64,000 nucleotides of DNA from Chryseobacterium sp. H1D6B (GTDB taxonomy: Bacteria; Bacteroidota; Bacteroidia; Flavobacteriales; Weeksellaceae): the NCBI RefSeq assembly GCF_029892445.1, contig NZ_JARXVJ010000001.1:3410001-3474000 (forward strand), in the 5' to 3' direction. Shown one piece after another: positions 36,417-45,980 of the stretch. A program made the translations under genes and the position numbers. The notes under the pieces were generated by a model, which ran no database searches, was not told the origin of the DNA, and saw only the letters and a list, made by a program, of their open reading frames with translations. Each line of letters begins with the position of its first letter. The stretch's first letter is position 1.

Positions 36417-37295
36417 TCAAACTTCGGATTCTCGAAGCGACTTTGGATTTGTTCCTGTAAGTTTTTTAAAGAAGTTATTAAAGTAAGTAGGATATTCAAA
36501 TCCTAATGCATTGGCTATTTCAGAAATATTCCAGTCCGTATGCAGCAGGAGGGCTTTTGCTTCGGTTATGATCCTTTCTGTGATCAGTGTTGTTGTAGAT
36601 TTACCGGTAATTTCTTTTACTGCACGATTAAGATAGTTCACATGAATGTTTAAATTTTGTGCATAATCCTGTGCTGTTTTCATTTTTAAAGGATTTTCAG
36701 GAGTTTCAATAGGGAATTGACGCTCCAGCAATTCTAAAAATACGGAAGCAATACGAGCTGTTCCGTTTTTGATGGGGTGGTAGGCCTCAGAAGGCTGAAG
36801 CTTAAGCGCTTCGTGAATAATAAGATTGATATAATTACGTATCAGTTCATCTTTAAAGGGGTAATCACTTTTTTGTTCCTCAATCATTCTTTGGAAAATT
36901 GTATTAAGGAACTGCCTTTGATCTTCAGAAATTTTCAATACAGGCGTACCTCCAATTTTGAAAAAAGGAGACTGCTGTACACTTTCTAAACGATCAGATT
37001 GTTTTAAAAAATCATCTGAAAACAAGCAGGTATATCCTGCATAAGTAGTAGAAATAGTTTCCCATGAATAAGGGATATGCGGATTCCCAAAGAATAGGAT
37101 AGTATCTTCCTGTTCAAAGCTTTTATCAGCATAATGGATTTTGCTTTTACCTGTTGTAAGACAAATTTTAAAGAAATCCTTACGGCTGTAAATGCGGGTA
37201 GCATTGCTGTCATCATCAATCTGAAATGCTTTAAAACCTTTCAGTTTAAGTTCATTATTGAACTCCGAAACACTGCGGACTATTTTTGTTTCCAT
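36417..37295 (-). CDS. AraC-family transcriptional regulator
   Basis: 292 residues. An N-terminal cupin-like sensor (about 30-120, with HYADKSFEQEDTILFFGNPH) is followed by a C-terminal AraC/XylS domain with two HTHs: AQDYAQNLNIHVNYLNRAVK and ISEIANALGFEYPTYFNNFF, ending KKLTGTNPKSLRE. A cytoplasmic one-component regulator that probably controls the hydrolase and acetyltransferase genes immediately downstream. The start ATG at 37295 (METKIVRSVSEF) fits the family. Confidence 0.85.
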   Translation of the reverse strand: METKIVRSVSEFNNELKLKGFKAFQIDDDSNATRIYSRKDFFKICLTTGKSKIHYADKSFEQEDTILFFGNPHIPYSWETISTTYAGYTCLFSDDFLKQSDRLESVQQSPFFKIGGTPVLKISEDQRQFLNTIFQRMIEEQKSDYPFKDELIRNYINLIIHEALKLQPSEAYHPIKNGTARIASVFLELLERQFPIETPENPLKMKTAQDYAQNLNIHVNYLNRAVKEITGKSTTTLITERIITEAKALLLHTDWNISEIANALGFEYPTYFNNFFKKLTGTNPKSLRESEV

Positions 37296-37460
37296 ATTGT
37301 AAAGTTAAGAAATTCAAATCTAGGGGGTCAGGTTATATAGCTTTTTTACAATTGCAGATATGACTAAGTAGATCTGCAATTGTATGACTGGTAATTATAG
37401 TATGATAACAACCTATTTATTTTTTTTATCTCTAAAATGTGACTTATGTTTATTTAATGA

Positions 37461-37468
37461 TATATTTG
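37461..37468 (+). promoter_or_regulatory. Bacteroidetes -7 box upstream of a small peptide gene
   Basis: TATATTTG, an exact TAnnTTTG match. The start point would be near 37474, about 70 bases before the peptide ATG at 37543. No clear -33 element is visible. Confidence 0.5.
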
Positions 37469-37542
37469 TGAAATAACTAAACCAATTTAGATTGAAAGCC
37501 GGTATATAATGCTGGTAGAATTCAAATTGTAAATTTAAAACC

Positions 37543-37659
37543 ATGAAAACAATTATCCCTCTAAAAAATGTCATATCAAGTAAGAAAACTAAAATAGTCA
37601 GGCTGCTTGATCTTTCGGACGTAGTATCACCCGTCTCTTTTTTGAAAAATGAAAAATAA
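37543..37659 (+). CDS. Putative 38-residue peptide
   Basis: ATG at 37543, TAA at 37657-37659. The peptide starts MKTIIPLKNVISSKKTKIVR and ends LLDLSDVVSPVSFLKNEK: a basic N-terminal half and a hydrophobic C-terminal half with no Cys. It is preceded by a consensus -7 box (37461-37468) and AAAACC before the ATG. It lies 137 bases upstream of a TPR/LuxR-type regulator on the same strand. A signalling or leader peptide, a modified-peptide precursor or a toxin-like peptide are all possible. It could also be chance, so confidence is moderate to low. Confidence 0.4.
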   Translation: MKTIIPLKNVISSKKTKIVRLLDLSDVVSPVSFLKNEK

Positions 37660-37795
37660 AATAGTAAATTATACAATAAGGTAAGTAAAAAAAATAGATA
37701 TGCTCTCTAAGTACATTATTAGAGTAAGGACGTTAATTACGGTTCTCTGCAAAGCAGATTGGTTGACGGCCCTGAAAAAAAATAACGCAGCATTC

Positions 37796-39247
37796 ATGAG
37801 AAAATTATCCGTATTATTTCTTTTATCATTTTCTAGTTATTTATTTTCTCAAAAAACAAGTGTTAGAAATTTGGAGAATATCATTTCTAAAAGTTATTTT
37901 ACAGGGAATATGAGTAATGAAAATACTATTGTTCAGCTTACAGAACTTTATTATTTATCAAAAAATGAAGGATACATTCCTGGGCAGATATCTTCGCTTT
38001 ATGAACAGGCAAGACTTTTTTGTGACCAGGGTAAGTTTAAGAAATCTTTAGAAAAAATTGCTGAAGGGATACATTTAGCACAGCAGCAGGAAGACTATAA
38101 TATGTTATGCCGCTTATTGCTGGTTTATCAAAAGAATCTTATAAGATTAGATAAGCCCCTGAATTCCAAAAATATGCTGGCCAAATCTGAAGAATATAAT
38201 AAACTCAATACTTTACCGGCAGATAAGCAGATTAATGACATCTATATTCTTTTGGCGAAGGCAAGATTGATGGTAGATGCGGAAAATATAACCAAAGATA
38301 TGAGTCCTGTTATAAATTTAAAAAGGCAGGCATATTCTGAGGCGCTGAAAATTGATAATTCCAATAAATATAAAAAATATACGGTAATTTTTACCTTAGA
38401 ATCACTGGCCTGGACATTAGCACTTTCCAGAAAAACTTCTGAAGCAGATCAATTAACCAAGAAAATTGATGAGCTTCTTAAGTCTTATCCTGATGAGCAC
38501 TTACTTATTGAAAACTTTGTTATAAAAGGGGCGGTGAATAATCTGGCAGGAGATTATAAAACTGGATTAAAGTATCTGTTTATGGCAAAGGATGAATCTA
38601 TTAAAAGAGAAGATTCCTATAGACTCTATGAAATATATCCAAGTATTTCAGCTGCTTTTGGACAAATAGGAGATTTTAAAAAATCAACATATTATTCCTG
38701 GGGGTATAATAAACTGGCAGACAGCCTTACTCTTGAAAAAGGAAAAATTGATGAAAATTTTATACATACGATTAATGCGGCAGTAGCCCAGAAAAAAGAT
38801 AATAACCTTCCAATAGTAATAATATCATTAATCGGCATTTTTGCGGGCATCTTATTTTTTGTAATCAGAAAATATAGAAATTATTTGGGTGGAAAAAGGA
38901 AAATAAATTCTTTACAAAATAGTGATAATGCTGTTTCATCAGATATTGAAATTGAAAATACAAAAAGACTTATAAAACTAGCCAAGGAAGATATTAATGC
39001 CTTCTATGTTGAATTTAATAAAATTTATCCGCATTTTTATCAGTCATTAAAAGAGCAGTTCTCTGAACTCAACATGGCAGATATAAGATTTTGTTCACTT
39101 ATTAAAATGAATTTTGAAATTAAGGAAATAGCGGCGTATACAAATACAAGTATCCGTTCAGTAGAAAGCAGAAGGTATAGAATATTAAAGAAAATGGAGC
39201 TGAAAAACCAAGACGAATTATATGTAATTTTGAGTAAAGTACATTGA
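37796..39247 (+). CDS. TPR-containing transmembrane regulator with LuxR-type HTH
   Basis: 483 residues from the ATG at 37796, which begins a good signal peptide (MRKLSVLFLLSFSSYLFSQ). The frame extends to 37700 but the extra part is not needed. TPR-like helices fill about residues 30-330 (GKFKKSLEKIAEGIHLAQQQ; AGDYKTGLKYLFMAKDES). A transmembrane helix follows (LPIVIISLIGIFAGILFFVI), then a cytoplasmic tail ending in a LuxR/GerE-like HTH (MADIRFCSLIKMNFEIKEIA, then AAYTNTSIRSVESRRYRILK). It is thus a one-component surface-to-DNA regulator, common in Bacteroidetes. The surface protein gene at 39715 is the nearest possible target. Confidence 0.75.
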   Translation: MRKLSVLFLLSFSSYLFSQKTSVRNLENIISKSYFTGNMSNENTIVQLTELYYLSKNEGYIPGQISSLYEQARLFCDQGKFKKSLEKIAEGIHLAQQQEDYNMLCRLLLVYQKNLIRLDKPLNSKNMLAKSEEYNKLNTLPADKQINDIYILLAKARLMVDAENITKDMSPVINLKRQAYSEALKIDNSNKYKKYTVIFTLESLAWTLALSRKTSEADQLTKKIDELLKSYPDEHLLIENFVIKGAVNNLAGDYKTGLKYLFMAKDESIKREDSYRLYEIYPSISAAFGQIGDFKKSTYYSWGYNKLADSLTLEKGKIDENFIHTINAAVAQKKDNNLPIVIISLIGIFAGILFFVIRKYRNYLGGKRKINSLQNSDNAVSSDIEIENTKRLIKLAKEDINAFYVEFNKIYPHFYQSLKEQFSELNMADIRFCSLIKMNFEIKEIAAYTNTSIRSVESRRYRILKKMELKNQDELYVILSKVH

Positions 39248-39309
39248 TGGCTTATCATTGATAAACCAGACAAAAGATTATTCTTAATACTATTTAATGA
39301 TTAAAATAC

Positions 39310-39343
39310 AAGACTCAGATTAATAATAATCTGGGTCTTTTTT
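39310..39343 (+). terminator. Rho-independent terminator of the TPR/LuxR gene
   Basis: A 12-bp stem (AAGACTCAGATT at 39310-39321 and AATCTGGGTCTT at 39328-39339, one G-U pair) with loop AATAAT, followed by a run of T residues. Confidence 0.8.
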
Positions 39344-39714
39344 ATGGTATAGAAGCGTTCTTAATTTTTGTTTTTTATCCTTTATTTAAAAATTTGGATT
39401 GACAGCGAATCTTGTTCTGTATCAATTTTATTTTTTCTGGCCTATTAAAATTTTACCCGCTATAAATTATTTTTCTGATGAATTATTTTTAATTATTTCA
39501 TTATATAAGGAAATATTATATATCGAAATGCTTTATTTCTCTTATACAGAGGGGATTGCGTTTAATTACGTTTTATTGCGTCTTTTTGAGTTGTATGCTT
39601 TTAGATGAAATAAAATAGTTTTGCTGTGAAAATACGATTCTTTAAACACAATTTTTTATTCAAATCCCAGAAGTCAATTCAAAAAAACTAACCCCTAAAA
39701 ACAAAAATTAAATA
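39344..39714. other. Intergenic region before the 1064-aa surface protein
   Basis: No gene supported. It contains a good Bacteroidetes promoter (39591-39623) and a leader of about 85 bases before the ATG at 39715. Confidence 0.55.
39591..39623 (+). promoter_or_regulatory. Bacteroidetes-type promoter of the 1064-aa surface protein
   Basis: TTG at 39591-39593, 22 nt, then TAGTTTTG at 39616-39623, an exact TAnnTTTG -7 box. The predicted start is near 39629. Confidence 0.55.
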
Positions 39715-42700
39715 ATGAAAAAAAGTATACTTCTTACAGGTACAAGCATGCTGGTTTCTTCATTTGCATTTGCCCAAATAGGAATTAATACTCCTTCACC
39801 CAGTTCTACTTTAGATATTACAGCAAAAAATGCATCAGGTACTTCAGTAAATGTAGATGGTCTCTTAATTCCCAGAGTCGACCGTCAGAGAGCTCAAAGT
39901 ATGACAGGGGTTCCCGCCTCTACGATGATTTATGTGAACAGTATTGCTACAGGAACAGCAGCAGGGACAGCCGTAAATATAGATGCAGTAGGGTATTATT
40001 TTTATAACGGCACTGTGTGGGCAAAATTACAGACACCATCTGTCAATATTTATAATGCAGACGGTACCCTTACAGGCAACAGAGTGGTAACTCAAGGCGC
40101 CAATACATTAGCATTTACCGGATCTACGGTTAATGCATTTTCTGTAGACGAAGGTACTTTGTCTGTGGATGCTGCGAATCACAGAATAGGAATAGGTACA
40201 GGGGCTTTTGCTCCTTTTGCAAAACTGCATCTAAATGGTAACCTGTTTATGAATGCTGCGCGTACCGGAAGTATAACCAAAGATGCATTGGATATTAATA
40301 TTGGAGAGGACGGGTTTGGGTATGGTAACCGTACAGATAATTATGGAATTAATATGAAATCTCTTTCATCTGTGGGAGGGGGATCTATTGCCCGTATTAA
40401 TTTCGGTGATAATAATCCGACAACAGCAACGGGTTTTAAATATCTTTCTTTTAGTGTGGGTAATCCAACCCTTACGGAATTAATGTATTTAACAAGTGCT
40501 AATAATGGAACTGTGGGGATCGCTACCACTACTCCTCAGAAAACATTTCATGTTAACGGTTCTTTTCAGGTCGTCGGCGAGTTCAATGTAGGGGGAAGTG
40601 CCACTGCGGCAGGCAGCGCAGGAACTACAGGACAGATCCTTACATCGAATGGGGCAGGAGCAGCACCAAGCTGGCAGGCACCGGCAGCAGCAAGCAGTGT
40701 AAATATCTACAATACGAATGGTACCCTTACCGGAAACAGAGTGGTAACACAAGGAGCCAATACCCTGGCATTTACAGGAACTTCTATTAATACATTTAAC
40801 GTAGCTGCTAATACGCTGTCTGTAGATGCTGCCAACAGCAGAGTAGGATTAGGAACAACGACACCAGCTGAAAAATTGGATGTTAGCGGAGCTGTTGCGT
40901 ATTCGGGATCGGTTGCTAGCATTAAAACAGCTGCCGGTAGTATCGATTATAACTCAGGCGGATCAAGAATCATCTCTTGGGGTCCAAATGCAACTACACC
41001 TGGATATACAGCTTTCTGGAGCGGTGTTGGCGGCGGCGCAGCAACTGAATTTATGCGTCTGGCTTCCAATGGTAACTTTGGAGTAGGAACTGCAACACCT
41101 CAGAAAACAGTACACGTTAACGGATCTCTGCAGGTAACCAATGAATTAAACGTTGGCGGAAACGGAGCAACGGCAGGTAGTGCAGGAACTACAGGCCAGA
41201 TTCTTACGTCCAATGGAGCAGGTGCGGCACCAAGCTGGCAGGCTGTGCCTACATCGCCAAGTGTAAATATCTATAACAGCGATGGTACTTTAGCGGGAAA
41301 CAGAACAGTAACACAGGGAGCTAATACTCTTGCGTTCACAGGAACTAGTGTCAATGCATTCTCTGTGGCAGGAAATAGCTTTTCTGTAGATGCCGCAGGA
41401 GGTCGTGTAGGTTTTGGTACTACAGCGCCCGGAGGACGACTGCATATGTATAATCCCATAGGTGGAAATGAGATAGGAAATGATTATCTTTTTGATGATG
41501 AAAGCGATATTTCACTGACTCAGGGATTGTTAATCCGTCGTTCCAATTCAGGAGCTAATTTAGCTTTTAATGCTTTTATAGGCGGCGTGAACTTTGTTCC
41601 TAAATTTAATGGAACTTTTGGTTATGGAGGGTCCGGTATGGTAGGTATTTATCGGGGTAACGGAACCAATAACCTTACGGCATTGGCTTTTAGAATCAAC
41701 AGCAATGCAGAGGCGATGTGTTTAGATGAATTAGGTAATGTGGGAGTGGGTACGAGTACACCACAAAAAAAATTACATGTTAACGGATCTTTACAGGTGA
41801 CTAATGAGCTTAACGTTGGTGGAACTGACACAACAGCAGGAAGTGCAGGAACTACAGGCCAGATTCTGACTTCTAACGGAACAGGTGCAGCCCCAACCTG
41901 GCAGACACCTGCCGCCGCAAGCAGTGTAAATATATACAATACGAATGGTACACTGACCGGAAATAGAGTGGTAACACAGGCGGCCAATACCCTGGCGTTT
42001 ACAGGAACTTCTATTAATGCATTTAACGTAGCTGCTAATACACTGTCTGTAGATGCCGCCAACAGCAGAGTAGGATTAGGAACAACGACACCAGCTGAAA
42101 AATTGGATGTTAGCGGAGCTGTTGCGTATTCGGGATCGGTTGCTAGCATTAAAACAGCTGCCGGTAGTATCGATTATAACTCAGGCGGATCAAGAATCAT
42201 CTCTTGGGGTCCAAATGCAACTACATCTGGATATACAGCTTTTTGGAGCGGTGTTGGTGGCGGCGCAGCAACAGAAAAAATGCGTCTTGCTTCCAATGGA
42301 AATCTTGGGATAGGGACAGCAGCGCCTACAGCCCAACTGCATACTACAGGTACCGTGAGAGTACAGGGATATCCAAGTTATAATTTACTGGGGACTGATG
42401 CTGGTGGTAATCTTGTAAGTGGTGATGCCGGATTAGATAACTTAGGAATCCCAAGACCTGCTGTTTTTCAGTTAACCACAGGCATTGGGAATTTCCTTAA
42501 TGGGGCAGTTCCAGGAGGTTCTCAAGTAGTACCAATGACAATGATTGCCAACTATACAGGCAGTAATGGAGTAACGTATGATGGTATTTCTACCATTACT
42601 TTCCAACCCGGTTTATATCAAATTATATTTACTTATGAGGCAGATCATAATATAACAGGATGTACACTTTCTTCCCATTTTGTAGATTTTCCAATAACAG

Positions 42701-42909
42701 GCAGTACGCAGAGAGTACATTCTACGGCAGCACATAGTGAAGGAGGTCCATCCAATTACGGAGGTAATGTTACTTATACAACAAAAATTACTACTCCAAC
42801 ATCATGGCCTATTCAATTGGGAAGAGGACAGTCTGGTAACTGTGTAGGTCCTGGAATGTCATTAAAAGCAGGGTCTACTCAGTTAAGTATTTTAAGAATA
42901 GGTAATTAA
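39715..42909 (+). CDS. Repetitive secreted surface protein (1064 aa)
   Basis: Signal peptide (KKSILLTGTSMLVSSFAFAQ), then IGINTPSPSSTLDITAKN, the usual start of flavobacterial tail-fibre-like surface proteins. Four repeats begin SVNIYN.(D/N)GTL.GNR.VTQ and contain AFSV..(G/N)..SVDAA..R.G.GT, each ending in a 'GQILTSNGAGAAPSWQ' segment. The final 150 residues form a beta-rich domain that resembles a C1q/TNF-like jelly roll (FQPGLYQIIFTYEADHNI). At DNA level 40831-40998 and 42058-42225 are identical over 168 bases, showing recent internal duplication or gene conversion. It is probably surface exposed; the function is unknown, perhaps adhesion. Confidence 0.8.
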   Translation: MKKSILLTGTSMLVSSFAFAQIGINTPSPSSTLDITAKNASGTSVNVDGLLIPRVDRQRAQSMTGVPASTMIYVNSIATGTAAGTAVNIDAVGYYFYNGTVWAKLQTPSVNIYNADGTLTGNRVVTQGANTLAFTGSTVNAFSVDEGTLSVDAANHRIGIGTGAFAPFAKLHLNGNLFMNAARTGSITKDALDINIGEDGFGYGNRTDNYGINMKSLSSVGGGSIARINFGDNNPTTATGFKYLSFSVGNPTLTELMYLTSANNGTVGIATTTPQKTFHVNGSFQVVGEFNVGGSATAAGSAGTTGQILTSNGAGAAPSWQAPAAASSVNIYNTNGTLTGNRVVTQGANTLAFTGTSINTFNVAANTLSVDAANSRVGLGTTTPAEKLDVSGAVAYSGSVASIKTAAGSIDYNSGGSRIISWGPNATTPGYTAFWSGVGGGAATEFMRLASNGNFGVGTATPQKTVHVNGSLQVTNELNVGGNGATAGSAGTTGQILTSNGAGAAPSWQAVPTSPSVNIYNSDGTLAGNRTVTQGANTLAFTGTSVNAFSVAGNSFSVDAAGGRVGFGTTAPGGRLHMYNPIGGNEIGNDYLFDDESDISLTQGLLIRRSNSGANLAFNAFIGGVNFVPKFNGTFGYGGSGMVGIYRGNGTNNLTALAFRINSNAEAMCLDELGNVGVGTSTPQKKLHVNGSLQVTNELNVGGTDTTAGSAGTTGQILTSNGTGAAPTWQTPAAASSVNIYNTNGTLTGNRVVTQAANTLAFTGTSINAFNVAANTLSVDAANSRVGLGTTTPAEKLDVSGAVAYSGSVASIKTAAGSIDYNSGGSRIISWGPNATTSGYTAFWSGVGGGAATEKMRLASNGNLGIGTAAPTAQLHTTGTVRVQGYPSYNLLGTDAGGNLVSGDAGLDNLGIPRPAVFQLTTGIGNFLNGAVPGGSQVVPMTMIANYTGSNGVTYDGISTITFQPGLYQIIFTYEADHNITGCTLSSHFVDFPITGSTQRVHSTAAHSEGGPSNYGGNVTYTTKITTPTSWPIQLGRGQSGNCVGPGMSLKAGSTQLSILRIGN

Positions 42910-42978
42910 TCTAACATTAAAAATATTAATTAGAGTTCATAAAATAGACTGTAATTATTTTTCAAGTCAAGTTTAGGT

Positions 42979-43008
42979 ATCCCTGGCATTCAATGTCAGG
43001 GATTTTTT
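42979..43008 (+). terminator. Rho-independent terminator of the 1064-aa gene
   Basis: ATCCCTGGCAT (42979-42989) pairs with ATGTCAGGGAT (42993-43003), one mismatch, loop TCA, followed by T residues. It lies about 70 bases past the stop. The remaining gap to 43213 has no gene. Confidence 0.8.
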
Positions 43009-43213
43009 ATTAAATAAACTGAAATCAGTTTTCGAGTTTTATTTTCCCGTAATTCAAAAACTTCCAAATCTAAAACAGCTATGAGATTATATTGTATAAA
43101 AGTGCTTATATAAAAAATCTTCTCTTGCCTCTGCAGGAAGAAAAGATTTAAAGTTATTTCAATTGTAGGATTGTTAGACCTCTAACAAATTATATCATCA
43201 ATGGAGATGAGCA

Positions 43214-44242
43214 TTATTTTTTCACAAAAATGCTGTGCGGAATATAGATATCGTCTCCCTCTCTGCCATATTGCGGTACAATAAAACCTTTAGGCTCATA
43301 CCGATTGGTACCTGAATTATAATACCAGTTTGCACAGCCGCTTATCTGCAGTTTAATGTGATAGACATGATCATAAGCCGCTTCCTGAAACTCACCAAAA
43401 TCAGGAAGAGAGTTGTGAAGATCATCTAATTCCTGACCGTAGGCGTCATGCAGCTTCATAGCTTCGGTACATGCGTCCTGATAAGAAAGGTTGTACTGGT
43501 TAGCCAGAACAAAAATAATATTCAGACTTTCTCCTTCTATTTCGATTTCCTTTTTCAGAGAGGCAAAATCATTCTGGATCACAATAATTAAAGAAAGCAG
43601 TTCTCTGCAGCGCTGTATAATAGGATGATCATAAACATGTACGGGCAGAGCATAATTAATGGCAGGATCTATCAGATCACCATACGGCCACATGCCTATT
43701 GAATATTTCCTAAAAGTAAGATAGTGTGCAAGTAAAGGATAAGTTCTTACTTCAGCTTGTTTGAACGGTATTTCCTCGGCCATGCCGTACATAATAAATT
43801 CATAAAAATTAATAGAAACCCGGTCTATCCAAAACTGAGGCATTCCATTCGCAAGCCATTCTTTTCTTGCCTTGGCCATCTGGCGGAGAATTCCGATTTC
43901 GTCCGGACGCGGTTCATCACCCATCATTACTTCATATACACGGTCTGCGATGGGCTTCAATTCTTTCAGAGGAGTCATTCCAAAATAATCGTCGAAAATG
44001 GTAATGTAGATCATCAATCTTGCACAGGGGCGCATACGTTCTATACTTTCACAAGTCGGGTTCATATAAGTAGCTACCCTTGATAGAAACTGCGGTTTAC
44101 ATCTTTTTATTCCTTCTTCAGAAATAAAAGTATAATCATCATCATACCAGTCTTTTTCTTCATCATCAAAGGCATTGGCAATAGGGCTGTTCACTGTTGG
44201 CCAAGGATAATAGCATCTGGGCACATTTAATTCTTCTCTCAT
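43214..44242 (-). CDS. Class I terpene synthase (type A, locus C)
   Basis: 342 residues from the ATG at 44242 (MREELNVPRCYYPWPTVN, aligning with type A N-termini); the longer frame to 44326 adds an unrelated stretch. The Asp-rich motif is FDDYFGM (D84, D85), with Gly where Asp/Glu usually stands at the end. The NSE motif N224-D-F-A-S228-L-K-K-E232 and the RY pair R314-Y315 are intact. The C-terminal extension (about 20 residues after RY) is longer than in the others. Third gene of locus C, after a type B gene and a truncated type A gene. Probably active, since the first two Asp residues are the most important; product unknown. Confidence 0.88.
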   Translation of the reverse strand: MREELNVPRCYYPWPTVNSPIANAFDDEEKDWYDDDYTFISEEGIKRCKPQFLSRVATYMNPTCESIERMRPCARLMIYITIFDDYFGMTPLKELKPIADRVYEVMMGDEPRPDEIGILRQMAKARKEWLANGMPQFWIDRVSINFYEFIMYGMAEEIPFKQAEVRTYPLLAHYLTFRKYSIGMWPYGDLIDPAINYALPVHVYDHPIIQRCRELLSLIIVIQNDFASLKKEIEIEGESLNIIFVLANQYNLSYQDACTEAMKLHDAYGQELDDLHNSLPDFGEFQEAAYDHVYHIKLQISGCANWYYNSGTNRYEPKGFIVPQYGREGDDIYIPHSIFVKK

Positions 44243-44396
44243 GGATTTTAAATTAAGTAAATGTATTTTAGTTGTTTTGTAGTCGTTAAATAAACAGGGT
44301 AATTTTATTATCAATGTTTTTTCCATTGTTACCGCAATTGTTTATAATGGTTCAGTTTTTTGTACCCTGTTTTTAAGTAAAAGAATTGAATACGGT

Positions 44397-44894
44397 TTAA
44401 AATAAATATGGCGGCAGTATCTTCCCAGCCCTTGAATACTGGCATTCTTCCATGAGGCCGTATTTCATAAAAGTGTCCATGCTTTTCACAAACCGTTCCA
44501 TCCATTCGGCAGATAGATAAGACGAGAGTTCATCCCGTATAATAACCGCCTGATGAAACAGTATATTTTCGTCGGCCTCCGGATTTCTTCCGCGCAGTAC
44601 AGAGGTCATTCGTATTCTTATTTTTTCCAATTCTTTTGCTGTACAATGTTTATAGGTGTTTTCAAATACAGCGATCCAGATCATTGAATATTTGAACAGC
44701 CTGCTGTTTTCATAGGGAACTGATTTCTCAGGAACCATTCTGGCATCGCTCATACTCAGCATCTGGCGTCTGTATTTTTCTTTTGCCTCTACAGACAAAA
44801 AAGTATAGGCATTCTCATACCAGTCATCAGCATCTTTTGGTGTAAGACCAGTAATTTCTTTTGTATTCATCTTAAATTTTTTTTCATTTTTCAT
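44397..44894 (-). pseudogene. Truncated type A terpene synthase, metal motif lost
   Basis: About 166 codons covering only the N-terminal half of the fold. The helix order matches type A proteins (DDWYENAYTFLSVEAKEKYR; IRDELSSYLSAEWMERF; MKYGLMEE), but the Asp-rich motif has become FENTYKH and the NSE and RY motifs are absent because the gene stops at KILPPYLF. The N-terminal YPWP region is also missing. The start is uncertain (44894 or 44870; 44921 is also open). It lies 72 bases downstream of the type B gene. Just after its stop a different frame reads YKKLNHYKQLR, which faintly resembles the type B tail. It cannot be a working cyclase by itself. Confidence 0.75.
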
Positions 44895-44966
44895 AAGATT
44901 GAATGATAGATTGTAATACAAAAAGCTGTCGAGATATTGGTATGAAATAGATATACCGGTCTCTTT

Positions 44967-45980
44967 TTATATTTTTTTCAGCGTATCCTTCAGCTCTGTG
45001 GCACAAGGGAATTCATCTTTGGTATATCGTTCCAGTTTTGTAGATATATTTTTCCATCCGCTAAGTACCATACTCATATAGTGTACCCAGTTGACAACAG
45101 CGTCCTGCCATATTCCAAAATCAGGCAGAGAAGCCTGTAGTTCTACGAATTCTTTAAGGTCTTCATTATGAAGTCTAAGATCTTCCAGACATGCTTCTTT
45201 CAGAGACATCTGGCGTTCGTGTTGAATCACCTTTACAATATTGTAGTAAATGCTGTCGGTAGCCTCATCTTTCAGTACCGATTGTACTTCATTGAAAAAA
45301 GTAACCAGGTGGCAGGCAAGTGTCTGCAGACGGATAATTACTGGATGTTCGTGGATTTCCTGCGGAAGAATAATGCCGGTTTCCAATTCTGTAAGCTGCA
45401 GGAAGGGATAAAGACAGATTGACTTTTCTCGCAGGGCAATGCATTCAGCCACACTTGGATACGCTTTATTTTTCTTGTACTTTAATTCAGCTTCTAATCC
45501 TGTAAAATATCTGCTGATCATTTGGGTAAAACGGGAAACGGATTCCTGTGGAATAAACTGTAAAAGTTCTTCTCTTAAAGTAGCCAGCATGGCTCCTAGC
45601 GGTATTCCGGAATCTTCAGCACTTATTTCGCCCTTCAATACAGCAATCGATTGGGCGTGAATGTATCCAATATCATTAGGATTGCTTTCTTCATAAAGAT
45701 CATCATTATACAGGGTCCACAGCATCAGCCTGCAGATAGGTTTAAACCTTTCCGGGGATGCAGTAGGAAACCATTGAGCCGCAATATGGGCTGTTTTAGT
45801 TTTTTTATACTTTTTACGGAGATCAGGATTCTGCTCATAAAGCCAAAGGTATTCCCCGTCTATCCATTGACTTTCAGTGAGTTGTTGTAATTGTTCGGCA
45901 TTGGGATTTTTTAATGTCGGAAACGGATACCTGAACTGTTTACGGAGAAGCTCAAGGGTGTTAAAATTTTCATTGTTCAT
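44967..45980 (-). CDS. Class I terpene synthase (type B, locus C, lead gene)
   Basis: 337 residues, very close to the locus A type B enzyme (5207-6223) along the whole length; differences are mostly conservative. Motifs: YNDDLYEES, NEVQSVLKDE and LERY (RY pair). As in its paralogue the second metal motif has Asp-Glu at the end. It leads a three-gene minus-strand set. The upstream region with 10-bp phased direct repeats (46141-46177) is homologous to that of locus B. Substrate and product unknown. The near-identity of the two type B enzymes suggests recent locus duplication with the same product. Confidence 0.9.
   Translation of the reverse strand: MNNENFNTLELLRKQFRYPFPTLKNPNAEQLQQLTESQWIDGEYLWLYEQNPDLRKKYKKTKTAHIAAQWFPTASPERFKPICRLMLWTLYNDDLYEESNPNDIGYIHAQSIAVLKGEISAEDSGIPLGAMLATLREELLQFIPQESVSRFTQMISRYFTGLEAELKYKKNKAYPSVAECIALREKSICLYPFLQLTELETGIILPQEIHEHPVIIRLQTLACHLVTFFNEVQSVLKDEATDSIYYNIVKVIQHERQMSLKEACLEDLRLHNEDLKEFVELQASLPDFGIWQDAVVNWVHYMSMVLSGWKNISTKLERYTKDEFPCATELKDTLKKI

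Noticed and set aside
41649..42149. 166-codon minus-strand frame inside the 1064-aa gene
   Set aside because: An antisense shadow of the repeats; the same pattern recurs opposite each repeat copy.
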